Source: Podocnemis expansa (Eukaryota; Chordata; Testudines; Podocnemididae). Taken from it: DNA of 64,000 nt. The notes beneath the pieces were generated by a model, which saw only the letters and a list, made by a program, of their open reading frames with translations, was not told where the DNA came from and made no database searches. Positions within the stretch are counted from its first letter, which is position 1. Each line of letters begins with the position of its first letter. Positions 23,653 through 35,367 of this stretch are shown here, one piece after another. Position numbers and translations under genes: made by a program. The DNA lies in NCBI GenBank assembly GCA_007922195.1, contig ML682067.1, forward strand, positions 7,117,160 through 7,181,159. Reading direction: 5' to 3'.

Positions 23653-23840
23653 GATATGTCTACACTGGAGATTTAACCTGTCTTAAGTTGATTTAAGCAA
23701 CTCTATGGCCACATTTGGCATTTATTAAGTGGACTTAAACTAACTTAATAACTCCTGCCCTTAAAGTCGACTTTAAGTGCTAAGTTGACTTTATTAAGTC
23801 AACTTAATGAAATGTGGCTGCCTAAATTGACTGGTCCCTA
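23653..23840. mobile_element. Partial palindromic element (TTAAGTCGACTTAA type)
   Basis: Starts with GGATATGTCTACACTGG, a TIR like its neighbours, and holds TCTTAAGTTGATTTAAG, TTAAAGTCGACTTTAAG and TTAAGTCAACTTAA. No matching right TIR was found before 23889, so it is truncated or was interrupted by the next element. Confidence 0.5.
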
Positions 23841-23888
23841 ATATTGTGGACAATATTCTGTCTGCATTGTAAGATTATTAAATTCAAT

Positions 23889-24305
23889 GGGTATGTCTAC
23901 ACTATAAAAGCAAAGTCGACCTTATTAAGTCAACTTAATAAAGTCTACTTAAAGTCGACTTTAAGTAGACCTTATTAAGTTGATTTAGTAAGGCTACAGT
24001 ACATTGTCGACTTTATAAAGTTGACTTTAAGTGGGTGCCCTGGCTTAATTCAACTTTATAAAGTCAACTTAGTGGCCCCACTGCACTAAGTCGACTTTAT
24101 TAAGTCGACTTAGTAATGCCACATTGCCTTACGTCGACTTAATAAAGTCGACTTAACTGTAAAGTCGACTTTATAAGCAGAAGTAATAAAGTCGACTTTA
24201 CCTTATGCTAAAGTCGACTTTATTGCCCTGCAGTGTAGACAGAGCTTTGTTTAAGTCGACTTAAGGACCCTTAAGTTGACTTAAATATACAGTGTAGACA
24301 TACCC
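23889..24305. mobile_element. Complete miniature element with GTCGAC palindrome array
   Basis: Perfect 15-bp inverted ends GGGTATGTCTACACT / AGTGTAGACATACCC, flanked by AAT on both sides (23886-23888, 24306-24308). I count eleven GTCGAC hexamers in 417 bp, mostly within TAAAGTCGACTTTA or TTAAGTCGACTTAA, at fairly regular short spacing in one self-complementary body. There is no coding capacity. Well-kept CpGs suggest it is young. Confidence 0.8.
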
Positions 24306-24308
24306 AAT

Positions 24309-26130
24309 AAGTTTAACCTAACTGGATGCAGTCATGTAGCTGGAGGTCTAAATACTAGCTTTTGCACATGCTTTTAAGTGTATCCACAATTATTTGTGGG
24401 AGAAACACTGTCTGCAAAACCAGAGATCACTTGTATACATTAGAACCTGCATTACATAATTCTTTACACATCACTGTAATATCCACTTGTGCCAACTTAA
24501 GCATGGTGACACTTATTAGATATGGCACAAACCACTCAGTTCTTAATAAATACTGGCATAATTCTTGTTAGTCTTACTTCTGTCCTAGTCCCACACTCTA
24601 CCATTTGGCATGCTTTGTCATGAAGTAAGGTTTTGTTTGCTTGATTAATACATAAATAATGGGTGTAAATAAAGGGGAAATAATGTTAGAGATCCAGGCA
24701 AGGAATTGACTTGACTGATGATATGCTCAGCTTCTAGAAAACACTATACTACAGCTAACGATAAGCATTTCTCCAAGATCTATCTCTTGGGCATTCAAGT
24801 AAATGAAATGTTAGAATCAACTGTACACCCTTTTGGACTTACTATTGACAGAGCACACATCATACTGTTGTTCCAGGAACTGCCATCACCAAATTTGGAC
24901 CTGCACAGAATGAGCAGTAGGAACAGATGGAGCACTTAAGTGATAAATTCTTATTTCTCAGAATATATCCCTAGAAATAGAATATTTGTATTTTTTTCTC
25001 CATTTTTTCCAGGATAAACAGTTTTTCTAAAGAGCAGGATTTATGAGTCATCAGTGGGAGTCTGATTCTCATGCCAGTATTATTCAGCCTGAGACAGACT
25101 TCCTACAGAATGACTTTTTTCCATTAGTGCTTTGATGCAAAATGTTTTTACAACTATCACTTTGTAATAATGAAATGGAACATTGGAGACACTTCATAAT
25201 GTCACTCTGCAAGCTTGTCTAATACGTCCTCATCTCTGATTCAGGAACAGTCAATTAGACAAGGGTGGCAGATGCTCGTGTCAAACTGATGATAACACTA
25301 ATTTTTCTTTTAAGAAACTGATTTATATATATATGTATATATATATATAAATAGATTAGTTAAAAAAATCATTCTGAGTAAGAAATATTTTCCTCCTGGA
25401 TTTCATAGAGTCAATATTGAGGCAGAGACAAAATAGTCTCTGCGATGGGGCTGATTAATGCACACTTTGTGTTTGTAGTGAGACATGAGGAGAAGAAATG
25501 GAATAAACAGGTGCCAGTAGCACATGGGGTGTGTCAATGGGGAAACCAAATATCCCCTTACCACCGCCTCACATGACTCAAGCAGCTGCTCTAATTTTAT
25601 TTTACCTTGAACATGTTAATACAACCAAGCGTCTCTTGATTGACTGAATATTTCAGTACAAAAAAAGAACCTAGACGACTGATTGACAAGGTGAGTAAAG
25701 TAGAGCCTGGGGGCTCTTTCACTGCTCTTTTGAGAGGACATGGGGAAAGGGCTGATTTGAAATGGCAGAAACAAACTAACAGGAGTGTTCAACATTTCAC
25801 ACTTTTCTCATGACCAAACAGTTGCCCTAGTTTCTGCCACTGTTTGTGGAGTACAGAGGCCACATAATCAGACCTGTCAATGTATAGTCAGTGTGGCTGA
25901 ATGAAGCACCTCTCCACCCCTTTCTGTGGTGTCCACACATCAGCCAAAGCAGCAGGCATGGATACATTTTGGCAATAGCTTTTTTTCATTTTAAAAATTG
26001 GAATTGAATGGAAGAGTCAGGTGTTGAGGAAATTTTCAAGGTTTAGATACTCCTTCAATGTGTATGTTATTTGTTATTGTTTAAATGCATCCATTACTAA
26101 TAATGGTATTAATTGAGACTTGTTAATATG
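24309..26130. other. Unassigned AT-rich DNA
   Basis: No gene or recognisable transposon. 25140-25310 is non-repetitive and might be conserved noncoding sequence, which is untested. Confidence 0.4.
25324..25349. repeat. (TA)n microsatellite
   Basis: An alternating TA tract interrupted by one G. Simple repeat. Confidence 0.9.
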
Positions 26131-27487
26131 CTTTGTTAATATTTGCTGCTGCACCTCCCTGGCAGTGGAGCAGCTTAGTTAACAAAGTAGTGTAACTCTG
26201 TTTGAGAATAAGGACTTTAACAGAGTGAAACAGTGCAGCAAGGATGGATAGCAGCTGCTGGCAGCTTGCCAGCAGCAGGAGTCTACCTGATGACAGCTAG
26301 GCCAAATTGAGGCTGTAGGTTACCGTGTGCAGCCCTTTGGGAACTTTCTACACAGAACTCTATGAGGGGAGCACAGTAGCACGAAAATGGGACTCCCCGA
26401 TGGGTGAATTCCCAGACTATTTAAGGGGGGATTCGCTGAGGGAGTGGGTGCTTCGCTGCGCCTGCCTCTGCATGGGATGGAAGCTCTGCTGAGCCGCTGA
26501 GAGCTTCACTGCATCAGACACCCTGGATCACGGAGAGGCCTCAGAGTCTTGGGTACATGCTATGGACTGAGCACCTGGTTCTTGTGAATCAGGGAACTCA
26601 GGCATGCCCCAAGATTGCCTAGAAGGCCCAGAAGGGACGTCAGATTGGATTCTCGTCAGAACAAGTCCCTGAAGAAACAGGAGCCTGGACTTTGATATCT
26701 CGAAGAAGGCCCTGTTAATGAACTATGTTATAGGGTGAATGGACTCTTAATTCAGACCTGGCCAGAAGAGGTCCTGAAGAGTCCAGTTTATCTTCCTGAG
26801 ACCTGGATCAGCATGGGACCCTTTTGGACTCGCATGCACGGTGCCTGCGGGTGAAGAAAAACCATGAGATGTCATGTGTCAGTTAAAAGGGAAGGCCCAA
26901 CAGGCCTTGAGGGAAGGGAACCAACCTGTCCTCTGAGAGGAGAGGGTACTTACCTGGGAATCTAGCTGAGATACCGGGTGGTTGGTCCTTATCCATAGAT
27001 CCGGCTGGCTGTTCAGAATATTTACCTGTATAGGGGATTGAACCTCTAAGGGATATTCACCTGGGTGGCTTCTGTGCATCCTAAGGGAGGTGAGGAAGGA
27101 ATAAAGGCTCCATTTGGGAAGGTATATAGTACTGGTGAGGGTTTGAATGTACTGGGATCTGTCTATGTTTTAGTCCTGGGGTCTGCTTGTAACTGCTTGT
27201 GTTTTAATTAGTGCCTGTTAGGAATTTGTATAGTAATTTGACTCTTGCTCATAACTGTTCATACTTTAATCAGAATTCATTTATATTGTCTCAAATCTCT
27301 CCCTATTCCTTAAGAAGCATACAATCCCTGGTTCCCTCAGTAAACTGGTGTTGTGGTGAACGGTGCCTCTTGACTCTCATTGGGGGATAGGGTGTCCGAA
27401 GTGATAGATATCTGAGTTTTGGGGGACCTACCTGTGGAAGAGTAAATCTCTGACCTACCACCTGGCAGAGTAGAAATTTTTGTTAAC
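26131..27487 (+). repeat. Possible solo LTR
   Basis: The unit begins TGTTAA and ends TTAACA, an inverted terminal pair of the TG...CA kind. A TATTTAAGG box lies at about 26419 and an AATAAA signal at about 27101, the spacing expected of a promoter and a poly(A) site in a long terminal repeat. I could not find a target duplication, an internal region or a partner LTR. An unrelated single-copy sequence is a real alternative. No viral protein remnant is visible. Confidence 0.3.
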
Positions 27488-27585
27488 ACAGGGCGTGTAT
27501 CAGTAAAGTCTCATTGGGAGGAGATGAGAGTGGAAAGCTTCTTCAAGGAAATAAAGAACTTTCTAACTACATAGAGTTTATCTAA

Positions 27586-27731
27586 CAGGGCCATAACTAG
27601 GACGGAGTAATCAGGGCATAGCCCCAGGCACATACTGAGCAGCTCTGTTCACTGCATGATTTAAGGGCATGCATTCAGTGCTGCTTGCTCTGGGCACACC
27701 CTGGGCACCAGAATACCTAGTTCCAACTCTG
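27586..27731. repeat. Possible short hAT-like element
   Basis: Starts CAGGGCCATAACTAGG and ends with an imperfect inverted copy (CCTAGTTCCAACTCTG). Flanking octamers do not match well, so this is tentative. Confidence 0.3.
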
Positions 27732-28529
27732 TGTCCACACTACAATTTTAAATCCATAGCAGCAAGTCTCAGACCATAGTTGACAGATGTAGACTTGGTG
27801 GGCTCATGTATGATGCTAAAAACAGAAATGTAGACATGGCTTCAGAGCCTGAATCACAACATCTACACAACTCCATAGTGCCTTCTCACAAGAGCGAGTC
27901 TGTCAAGCCAGGCACTGAGATTTACTGCCATGTGTTTTAAAATAGTGTGGACATATGCATAGCACACTACAGTGCTTGCCAAGTCTGATCTCAGAAGAGG
28001 TTACAAGTCTTGAACATCATAAGGTCAGAAGAAACCAGATGACCAGAAGTGAGGAAAAAGGAGCACTCACACATTGGAAGAAGAGAGTGTTACATAGTGA
28101 ATGTGAAAATAGCTATGTTTTATGGTTTCAGAGAGAGCTGAATGTTTGACTTTCACTCATTCTCCCCATGGGCACCTTTTTCAAGTTATGACCCATGCCT
28201 GCATTGCTCTCAGGGCAGAATCTCATGAGTCACCCAATGTTTAGACTGGATCTTCAGATTTTATCACCCCCATTCATCAACCATGTTTTCAGTCATCCAA
28301 CAGTGTTTGACATCTGTCAGAGATTTCCTCCAGAAGCCTGTGACCAGTATGAAAGTACAGTGACTGACAATCAGCTTGTTCAAAACACAGCATTTATTTA
28401 TCCACAGGAACACAAAGAGGAAAAGTGTTAATATAGCAGAAGACCTGTATGTATATTGTTTTACATAAACCTTAGTCTTTTTTTGAAAACTTTAGATAGA
28501 TGCTCAATTGCCCTGGTCATCCCCATCTA
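27732..28529. other. Unassigned DNA
   Basis: No gene recognised. Confidence 0.4.
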
Positions 28530-28756
28530 CAGGGGCGTCACTGGCCCTGGGCTTATGGGGCTTGAGCTCTGAGTCCCAGTGTCCAAGCCCTGGGTCCCCT
28601 GCTGGGCCTCCTGTGGTGCCAGCTGCAGCAATGGGGTGCAAGCCTGAGCGGGGTCTTTTCCCAGGCCAGTGGCACTCCTGCCCAGCCATGGGCTGAACTG
28701 GACTGAACAGAGCAAGACAGATTGTACTGTGCAGTCTCTAGCTCCGTTACCTCTGA
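28530..28756. repeat. GC-rich block with hAT-like left end
   Basis: Starts CAGGGGCGTCACTGGCCCTGG, like the elements at 21697 and 35134. A candidate right end is GCTCCGTTACCTCTG. Flanking octamers disagree, so the boundary is uncertain. The GC-rich interior has no coding signature. Confidence 0.4.
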
Positions 28757-29342
28757 GCTCTCAGTCAGTGTCCCTGCCCTCTGAGTTCAAGGACATCTTT
28801 TATCCATTTCAGAGTGCCTTTATTTGGTCTGGGACACCTGAACTTGGTCAATCATGCTTATGCATCAACCCAGGTGGTCTTGAAGCTCACTTCCAATAGT
28901 AGATTCATTATATTGTCCATGTGAACACCAATAATTGTGGCTGTTTACAACCATTATCATTACATGCCTGCAAATCAAAGATACCTAAGACTAATTTAAC
29001 CCATTATTACCTTTTAGGCAGCAACAGAATCATCTAATGTACAAAGATGAAACATTCATTAAATTAATATAGATATCTGCAAAAGTATCACAATAAGGTG
29101 GCAGTTTATAGTGCTCAAAACTATGTAGCATACTTTCTGTTTTTTAAGGACAATTAAACCTTCTTGTCGAGCACTGTGAATGGCTTCATGGGTGCAGTTC
29201 TTTACATGGAACATTTAACACAAAGACCTGAGCTTTAAGGGAAAACAGGACAAACATAGGGAGATAAGAGAGGAGGCATGATTAAACATAAGAAGAGGAA
29301 TCAGGCAGGAAGACACTGCACATTTAAAAGGGGGTGTTAAAG
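28757..29342. other. Unassigned AT-rich DNA
   Basis: Nothing recognised. Confidence 0.4.
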
Positions 29343-29585
29343 TTGGAGAGGTTACAAAGAAGAGCTACAAAAATGGGCTGGAAAAAAATGCCGTTGAATT
29401 GGCAGCATAAAGAACCCAATCTGTTTAGCAAATGAAAAAGGCTGAGATGGGGGGGGGGGAATGGTAACTAAAGAGTGCTTCAATCCTGCCGAGAAAGACA
29501 AAACAAGAACTGATGGCCGAAAGCTAAAGCAAGACAAATTCTCATTAGAAGTAAGACATGTATTTTAAGCTGTGATGATAGCCTG
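29343..29585 (+). repeat. Old CR1-family ORF2 fragment
   Basis: Decayed DNA equivalent to the ORF2 C-terminal region: AGAGCTACAAAAATGGGCTGG, then CCAATCTGTTTAGCAAA, then CTTCAATC-TGCCGAGAAAGAC, then AAGACAAATTCTCATTAGAAG. It also contains an 11-G run at about 29449. Not translatable. Confidence 0.6.
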
Positions 29586-31666
29586 TTTCTTATTTTAAAA
29601 ATCTGTGAAAACACATGTGTCAAATTCATCCTTGCTGTAACTCTACTCAGCGGCTGTTGTGAGGTATCTTTATTTGGAAGTAACAGATTTTACGCCACAG
29701 CGCTGAAATGTATTTTATCCAAAATTTTATTTATAATTGAAATACATGTCCAAATTCCTCCAGTGTTAAATAATTACACTATCATGTGGCTCCTTTAGCC
29801 ACAATTCACAATTTTTAAATTAACTATTCTTAAATTTGTTATAACTGGATTTTTTTTATTAATACTTACAGTTTCTCCTTTAAACTGAATGGCATATTTG
29901 ATTTACAACAATAAGTCAACAGTAGCACAAATATATTATTCATCTAAAAATATTTTTGCTAAAACACTTCTCCCATTTTAAAACTTTTTTTGCACTATGG
30001 CTGATCTAGAAGTATGATAAGGAGTTTAATTTTCAATATTTTCTGTTCCTTCCTAATAATTTCAATCTGGGGCAGTCATATATTCTTTTGTTCCTACTTT
30101 TAAAAATAAGACTTTTGATCTAAATTGTGCATAACTGAGCAGCATTTTATTTACGCTATTGTGAAAGTTCTATTTATTTTGAAGCATGTTGGAATAATTT
30201 TACCAGACATCTCAAAGTGCACATTATGGTTAAGTAGATTTCAACTATGAAAAATGAGATAAAAAAAGTACCACTGCTCTGGTGTGTACATTTAACCTAA
30301 TCTGTAGCTTTTAGTGAGAAAACTACACTTTTTAGTACTTTTATTTGTGTAGGATTTCAACTGCTAAGGAGGTGGGTTGGATTCTATTTCACCTGGTGAA
30401 TCATCAGCAAAACTGTTCACTAAATTTCAGTTACAAGATCAATCAGCTACACCTGTGAAAACTCACTGGCCACATGAGGTTATGCAGATGTTACCAAAGC
30501 ATAATCTGAGTAAAATAGGATTGCACTGGTGTTAATGGGGGCATAATTAGGCCTCCAAGTTACCAGAGATGATTCATGAGAAGGACTGACCCAACCTTGA
30601 CACTGAGAGCTCAGGCTGAGTTTACAGTGCTAGTATATATATTATTTGTAAATTAGACCCATTTAATATAGATTCATTGAGACAAAATAAACATGAACAC
30701 TCACATTGTCACTTTTTCAGTCATCTTTTTGAGCACACCAGGATTTCAGCTTCTAAAATTTAGTTGTGATAGGAGAAGCAGTATTTTTGTATTTTATTTG
30801 AACTTCCTACTTAACTATACTTGTATTTAAAGCTGGACAAATAGCTGAAAAATAGATCCAAAAATAAAGTTTGCCAAACCTAACTTACAACTTGATTCAG
30901 CTCATATTTTTAAGTGCTTTCTTGAGATCCTGAATCTGTTTGGTCATAGATTCTTTTTGAGGTTGGTGTGTGTGTGTGTTTTTGTCTTTTTTCTACCAAT
31001 ATTTGGGAATGTTTTATTCATGCAGATCAGACATTCATGCACAAAGACTTCTGTGTGCAGTTCTTGGTATTCTCAGAAGTGCTGGCACATCCAATACACA
31101 CAAACTGGCTTTGTATGTTAGTGAGCGAGGATGTTAGGGCAACTAATTTTTAAAGTCACTGGCTTTCTTCACGTGAATGAATAAATACTACAGGAGCAGC
31201 AGTAAGTAGGAAAGGGGAATCAAGGAAAACAGGAGGCTTAAGCTGTAGAAATACATATTTGAGCACTATAGTGTAGACTCTATGGAGGAAAGTATCTTCA
31301 TCTTGTGAACAGCTAGATAGAGGGATCAACACATAGACACAGCCGCCCTTTGGAAGCATATATACATATAGTATAGGAAGATATATGTGATCCTTTAACC
31401 AGTTAGTCACTGGACATTGTGAAGAAGGCAGGCAGAACTTCCCCTTCTCCAGTCATCAGAGAGATATGGTGGCCAGCAAGCAATAGCAATGATCAAGAAG
31501 GAAGAGGGAACCACAAGAACAGTCATTATAGCAGCAAGAGAGGGCCCAGTATCTACCAGGCACTGTACCTTACATTTCCTCATTCTCCTTATTTCCTGAT
31601 ATGTTACAGTCCCTAATGTGCTCACTCAAAATTCTCCTTCTGGAGAATTAGTACCCCCCAGTGATT
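29586..31666. other. Unassigned AT-rich DNA
   Basis: No gene. 29690-30260 is strongly AT-rich and non-repetitive. A short GT tract lies at about 30966. Confidence 0.4.
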
Positions 31667-33343
31667 TCATAGAATCATAGAATCATAGGGTTGGAAGGGA
31701 CCCCACAAGGTCATCTAGTCCAACCTCCTGCCAAAAAAGGAAGACCACTCCCACTAGATTATCCCAGCCAGGGTTTTGTCCAGCTGGGCCTAAAACACCT
31801 CCAAAGACAGAGATTCCACCACCTCCCTAGGTAGCTTATTCCAGTGCTTCACCACGCACCTAGTAAGAAAGTTTTTCCTACTATCCAGCCTGGACCTCCC
31901 CAGCTGCAACTTGAAACCATCGCTCCTTGTTCTGTCCTCTGTTACTACTGAGAACAGTCGAGCTCCATCCTCCTTGGAGCAACCCTTCAAGTAGTTGAAG
32001 GTTGCTATCAAATCCCTCCTCAATCTTCTCTTCTGCAGGCTAAATAAGCCTAGTTCCTTCAGTCTTTCTTCATAGGGCTTGTGCTCCAGCCTTTTGATCA
32101 TTTTGGTTGCCCTCCGCTGGACTCTCTCTAATTTGTCCACTTCCTTTTTGTAGTGGGGAGCCAAAAACTGGACACAGTATTCCAGATGTGGCCTCACCAG
32201 TACAGAATAGAGGGGAATGATCACATCCCTCGATCTGCCAGCAACACTTCTTCTGATGCAGCTCAGTATGCCATTGGCCTTTTTGGCAGCAAGAGCACAC
32301 TGCTGACCCATATCTAGCTTCCCATCCACCATGACCCCCAGGTCCTTTTCTACACTGCTGCTACTTAGCTGATCACTCCCCAGCCTGTAGCAGTACATGG
32401 GGTTTTTCTGTCCCAAGTGCAGGATTTTGCACTTGTCTTTGTTGAACCTCATGAGATTGCTATTGGCCCACTGCTCCAACTTGTTTAGGTCTCCCTGAAT
32501 CCTCTCCCTGCCCTCCAGGGTGTCTACTGTTCCCCCCAGCTTGGTGTCATCCACAAGCTTACTAAGCGTGCAATCTATCCCATCATCCAGATCATTTGTG
32601 AAAATGTTGAACAGAACTGGCCCCAGGAACAACCCCCTGGGGCACACCACTCATTATTAGTTGCCAACTTGACACGGCACCATTGACTCCTACACGCTGA
32701 AACCATTTATCTAGCCAGTTTTCTATCCACCTTACAGTCAACACATCCAACCCGTACTTCCTTAATTTGCCAGTGAGAATGCTGTTGGAAACTGTATCAA
32801 AAGCCTTGCTAAAGTTGATGTATATCACATTAACGGCCCTTCCCACATCCACAAATCCAGTCATCTCATCATAGAAGGCAATGAGGTTGGTCAGGCATGA
32901 TTTACCCTTGGTGAATCCATGCTGACTGTTCCTGATCACTCTATTTTCCTCCAAGTGTTTCAGGATGGATTCTTTGAGAACTTGCTCCATGATTTTTCCG
33001 GGGATTGAGGTGAGGCTGACAGGTCTGTAATTCCTTGGATCCTCCTTTTTCCCTTTCTTGAAGATAGCCACTGTATTTGCTTTTTTCCAGTCCTCTGGCA
33101 CCTTCCCTGTTCTCCATGAGTTTTCAAAGATAATGGCCAACGGTACTGCTATGTCATCAGCCAGCTCCCTCGGATGCAGTTCATCCGGCCCCATGGACTT
33201 GTGCACATCTAGCTTCTTTAAGTAGTCCCTAACCTGACCTTCTGTCACCAAGGGCCTCTCTTCTTCTCTCCAATCTACTGCACCTAGTGTAGTGGGCTGG
33301 GAGCTGACCCTGCCTGTGAAAACTGAAGTAAAAAAAGCACTGA
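31667..33343 (-). mobile_element. 5'-truncated CR1 LINE
   Basis: About 1.7 kb of CR1. The 3' end is at 31667 (ATAGAATC repeats beside GGGTTGGAAGGGACC on the + strand). The 5' break is near 33343, where similarity to the full copy stops just after the GAAAACTGAAGTAAAAAAAGC segment. It covers the ORF2 reverse transcriptase and C-terminal region. Confidence 0.93.
31788..33343 (-). pseudogene. CR1 ORF2 remnant (reverse transcriptase, frameshifted)
   Basis: Two overlapping frames make up the region. The upstream one reads from [18 protein letters not shown] through [19 protein letters not shown] and [14 protein letters not shown] to SGVPQG. There the frame breaks inside the conserved [15 protein letters not shown] block. 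The second frame continues to the C terminus. The catalytic FADD motif has become LVDD, the motif A YLDF reads YINF, and a TAG truncates the end after SLEVF. Clearly inactive. Confidence 0.92.
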
Positions 33344-35133
33344 GTAAAAAAAGCATATTTGTGTGGCTCTGCTCTTTTGTTAGGATAAGGTAATCCAATC
33401 AGTGTGCAGAAATTAGATAACTGATCACAGATCCTATAAACAAGTTCTGTCTATCAAATATTATAAGGAGTACTGGCTGTGAACAGTTAATGAATGACAC
33501 ATTGGCTCAAAACTGTAAAAATAATAGCCAACAAATAAGTAAACAAATTCAGGAAAAATCAGTTACTCACAAGACATCTTGAAAAAAGAGAAAGGACCAT
33601 AGCTGATGAGTAAATTGCATAGAATTACTAGTTTGACAAGTTCCATGCTTTTATGAATTCCAGAATTACATTAAACCAAATCTTGCCCCTTTTGAAGTCG
33701 GTTTCCAAAAACTAGTTTACTCCAGTAGACACAAAATAAGATCTTCACTTAGTAACATCAACATGGGGATCTTTTTCTGTTGTGTGATGGTTTTAGATTA
33801 GAAATTTGATAATTTCAGTCACAGTATTTTAAGGCAGTGCTGCTACAAAAATCACAAATGGAAAGTACAGTTAACACTGACATATTTCCATACATGGCAG
33901 AAGGTCATGACTTTGCTTCTCTCTTTTTTTTCCAAACAATATTAATAATTTTGGCAATGGCATAATTTCATGGCTGAAACCTGAAAGACGGCTTCCTCAT
34001 GAAGCAGGAAATGATACTGCATCCGAGGTTACCTTAGGGATCTTTTGTATTTCAGCTTGTTTTCCAATTCAAATAGTCATTGTACAGATTTTCCAAAGAC
34101 TACCAAAATCATCTGACTAAGAGAAGGAATTCAGAAGCTGATGTTCCTGTTACTTCTAATGAACATGAAAAAAAGCAAACATTTTATTTTCAATATTGAT
34201 GCTACTTTTGTACCAGAAAGGAGCAGTAAGAAATAGAGTAAAAAGAAACTTGTTTAGCACTTCACCTTGTGTATGTTCATCCTCCCCTAAATATTGGTGA
34301 TATCTCATACAATTGCCAGGTACAACATAGACACTTATATAATGTATATATAAAGATGGATCAGAGTGATCAACTCAGTATTGAAGGAACAAATTATGGC
34401 AAACTGCTTGGACTGTTTTATAACTTCTTTATGAAACATCTGGCTACAGGTAAATTTGAATAATAAACCATAAAACAACTATTAACATTATGTATCCTAG
34501 TTTAAAGAACTTATTTGGTTGCTGAAACATGTAAAGCCTCTTTTTTTTTTTTTGTAAATCGCTGATTGTCTCACTACTTTAGGGATTAAGGATTAATTCT
34601 ACTTTCTTTAGTGCAAATTATTCTTTTTTAATTTTTGTCTTTTGACCTTTATGATGATCAACAGGATTGTAATTTATATGACACTAGTTGCTTTTAAAAT
34701 AGCTTGAATTAAAGGGAGACTATTCAAAAACCTCCTGGAATTGAGTGAGTGGGGATAATTATGCAATTAAAAGAATTAAAATTAACTTAGATTTAGTTAA
34801 GAAAACAGAATATTTGCTTTATTGATTGCGGCTAGAAAGAAAAGCTCCCCAATCAGCCACCAAAAGAAGTTTGTGAGAATAATTAGTATTACTTATTACT
34901 TTTACTATATGAAGGATGTGTCATTCAAAAAGTAACTAATAAAATAAAGAGTTACAGTAGAAAGGCAAGGAAAAATTGTCTTAAAATAAACAAACACAAA
35001 CCTTCCCATTGTTCCACTGGTGAGCAAAGGGGAGGAAGAGGAGATAAGAAAGGAAAGCCTTTGAGGAAGGAAAATAGTGAGGGTAAACTGCCTCAGACTG
35101 GATTTTTGCTCAAGCTATCAGGTTAGCTAAAGG
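33344..35133. other. Unassigned AT-rich DNA
   Basis: No gene or known repeat seen. A poly(T) run lies at about 34541. Confidence 0.4.
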
Positions 35134-35359
35134 TAGGGGCATCACTGCCTCTGGGCTCGAGGAGCTGCAGCCCCACATCTCTGGCCCTGCCCCGGCAGTG
35201 GCTGGGACTGGATCTGGGCTGGGCTGCCAATGGGAGGAGCCCAATATGGCTCCCAGATCAAGCCCTAGGGCAAGATCAGTCCCTGGGTTAAGGCCATGAA
35301 ACAGGAGACAGGGCCTGGGCCTGGGCTCCAATCCATTTTTCAGGTTAGCAATGCCCCTG
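35134..35359. mobile_element. Short hAT-like element
   Basis: The left end TAGGGGCATCACTG and right end TTAGCAATGCCCCTG are inverted repeats. Flanking octamers GCTAAAGG (35126-35133) and GCTGAAGG (35360-35367) match at 7 of 8. The GC-rich body has no open gene. An 8-bp duplication with CAGGGGC-type ends supports hAT. Confidence 0.72.
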
Positions 35360-35367
35360 GCTGAAGG

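Noticed and set aside
23889..24305. CRISPR-like array of short repeats
   Set aside because: The repeated words are palindromic, in both orientations and irregularly spaced, with TIRs and a target duplication. This is vertebrate DNA.
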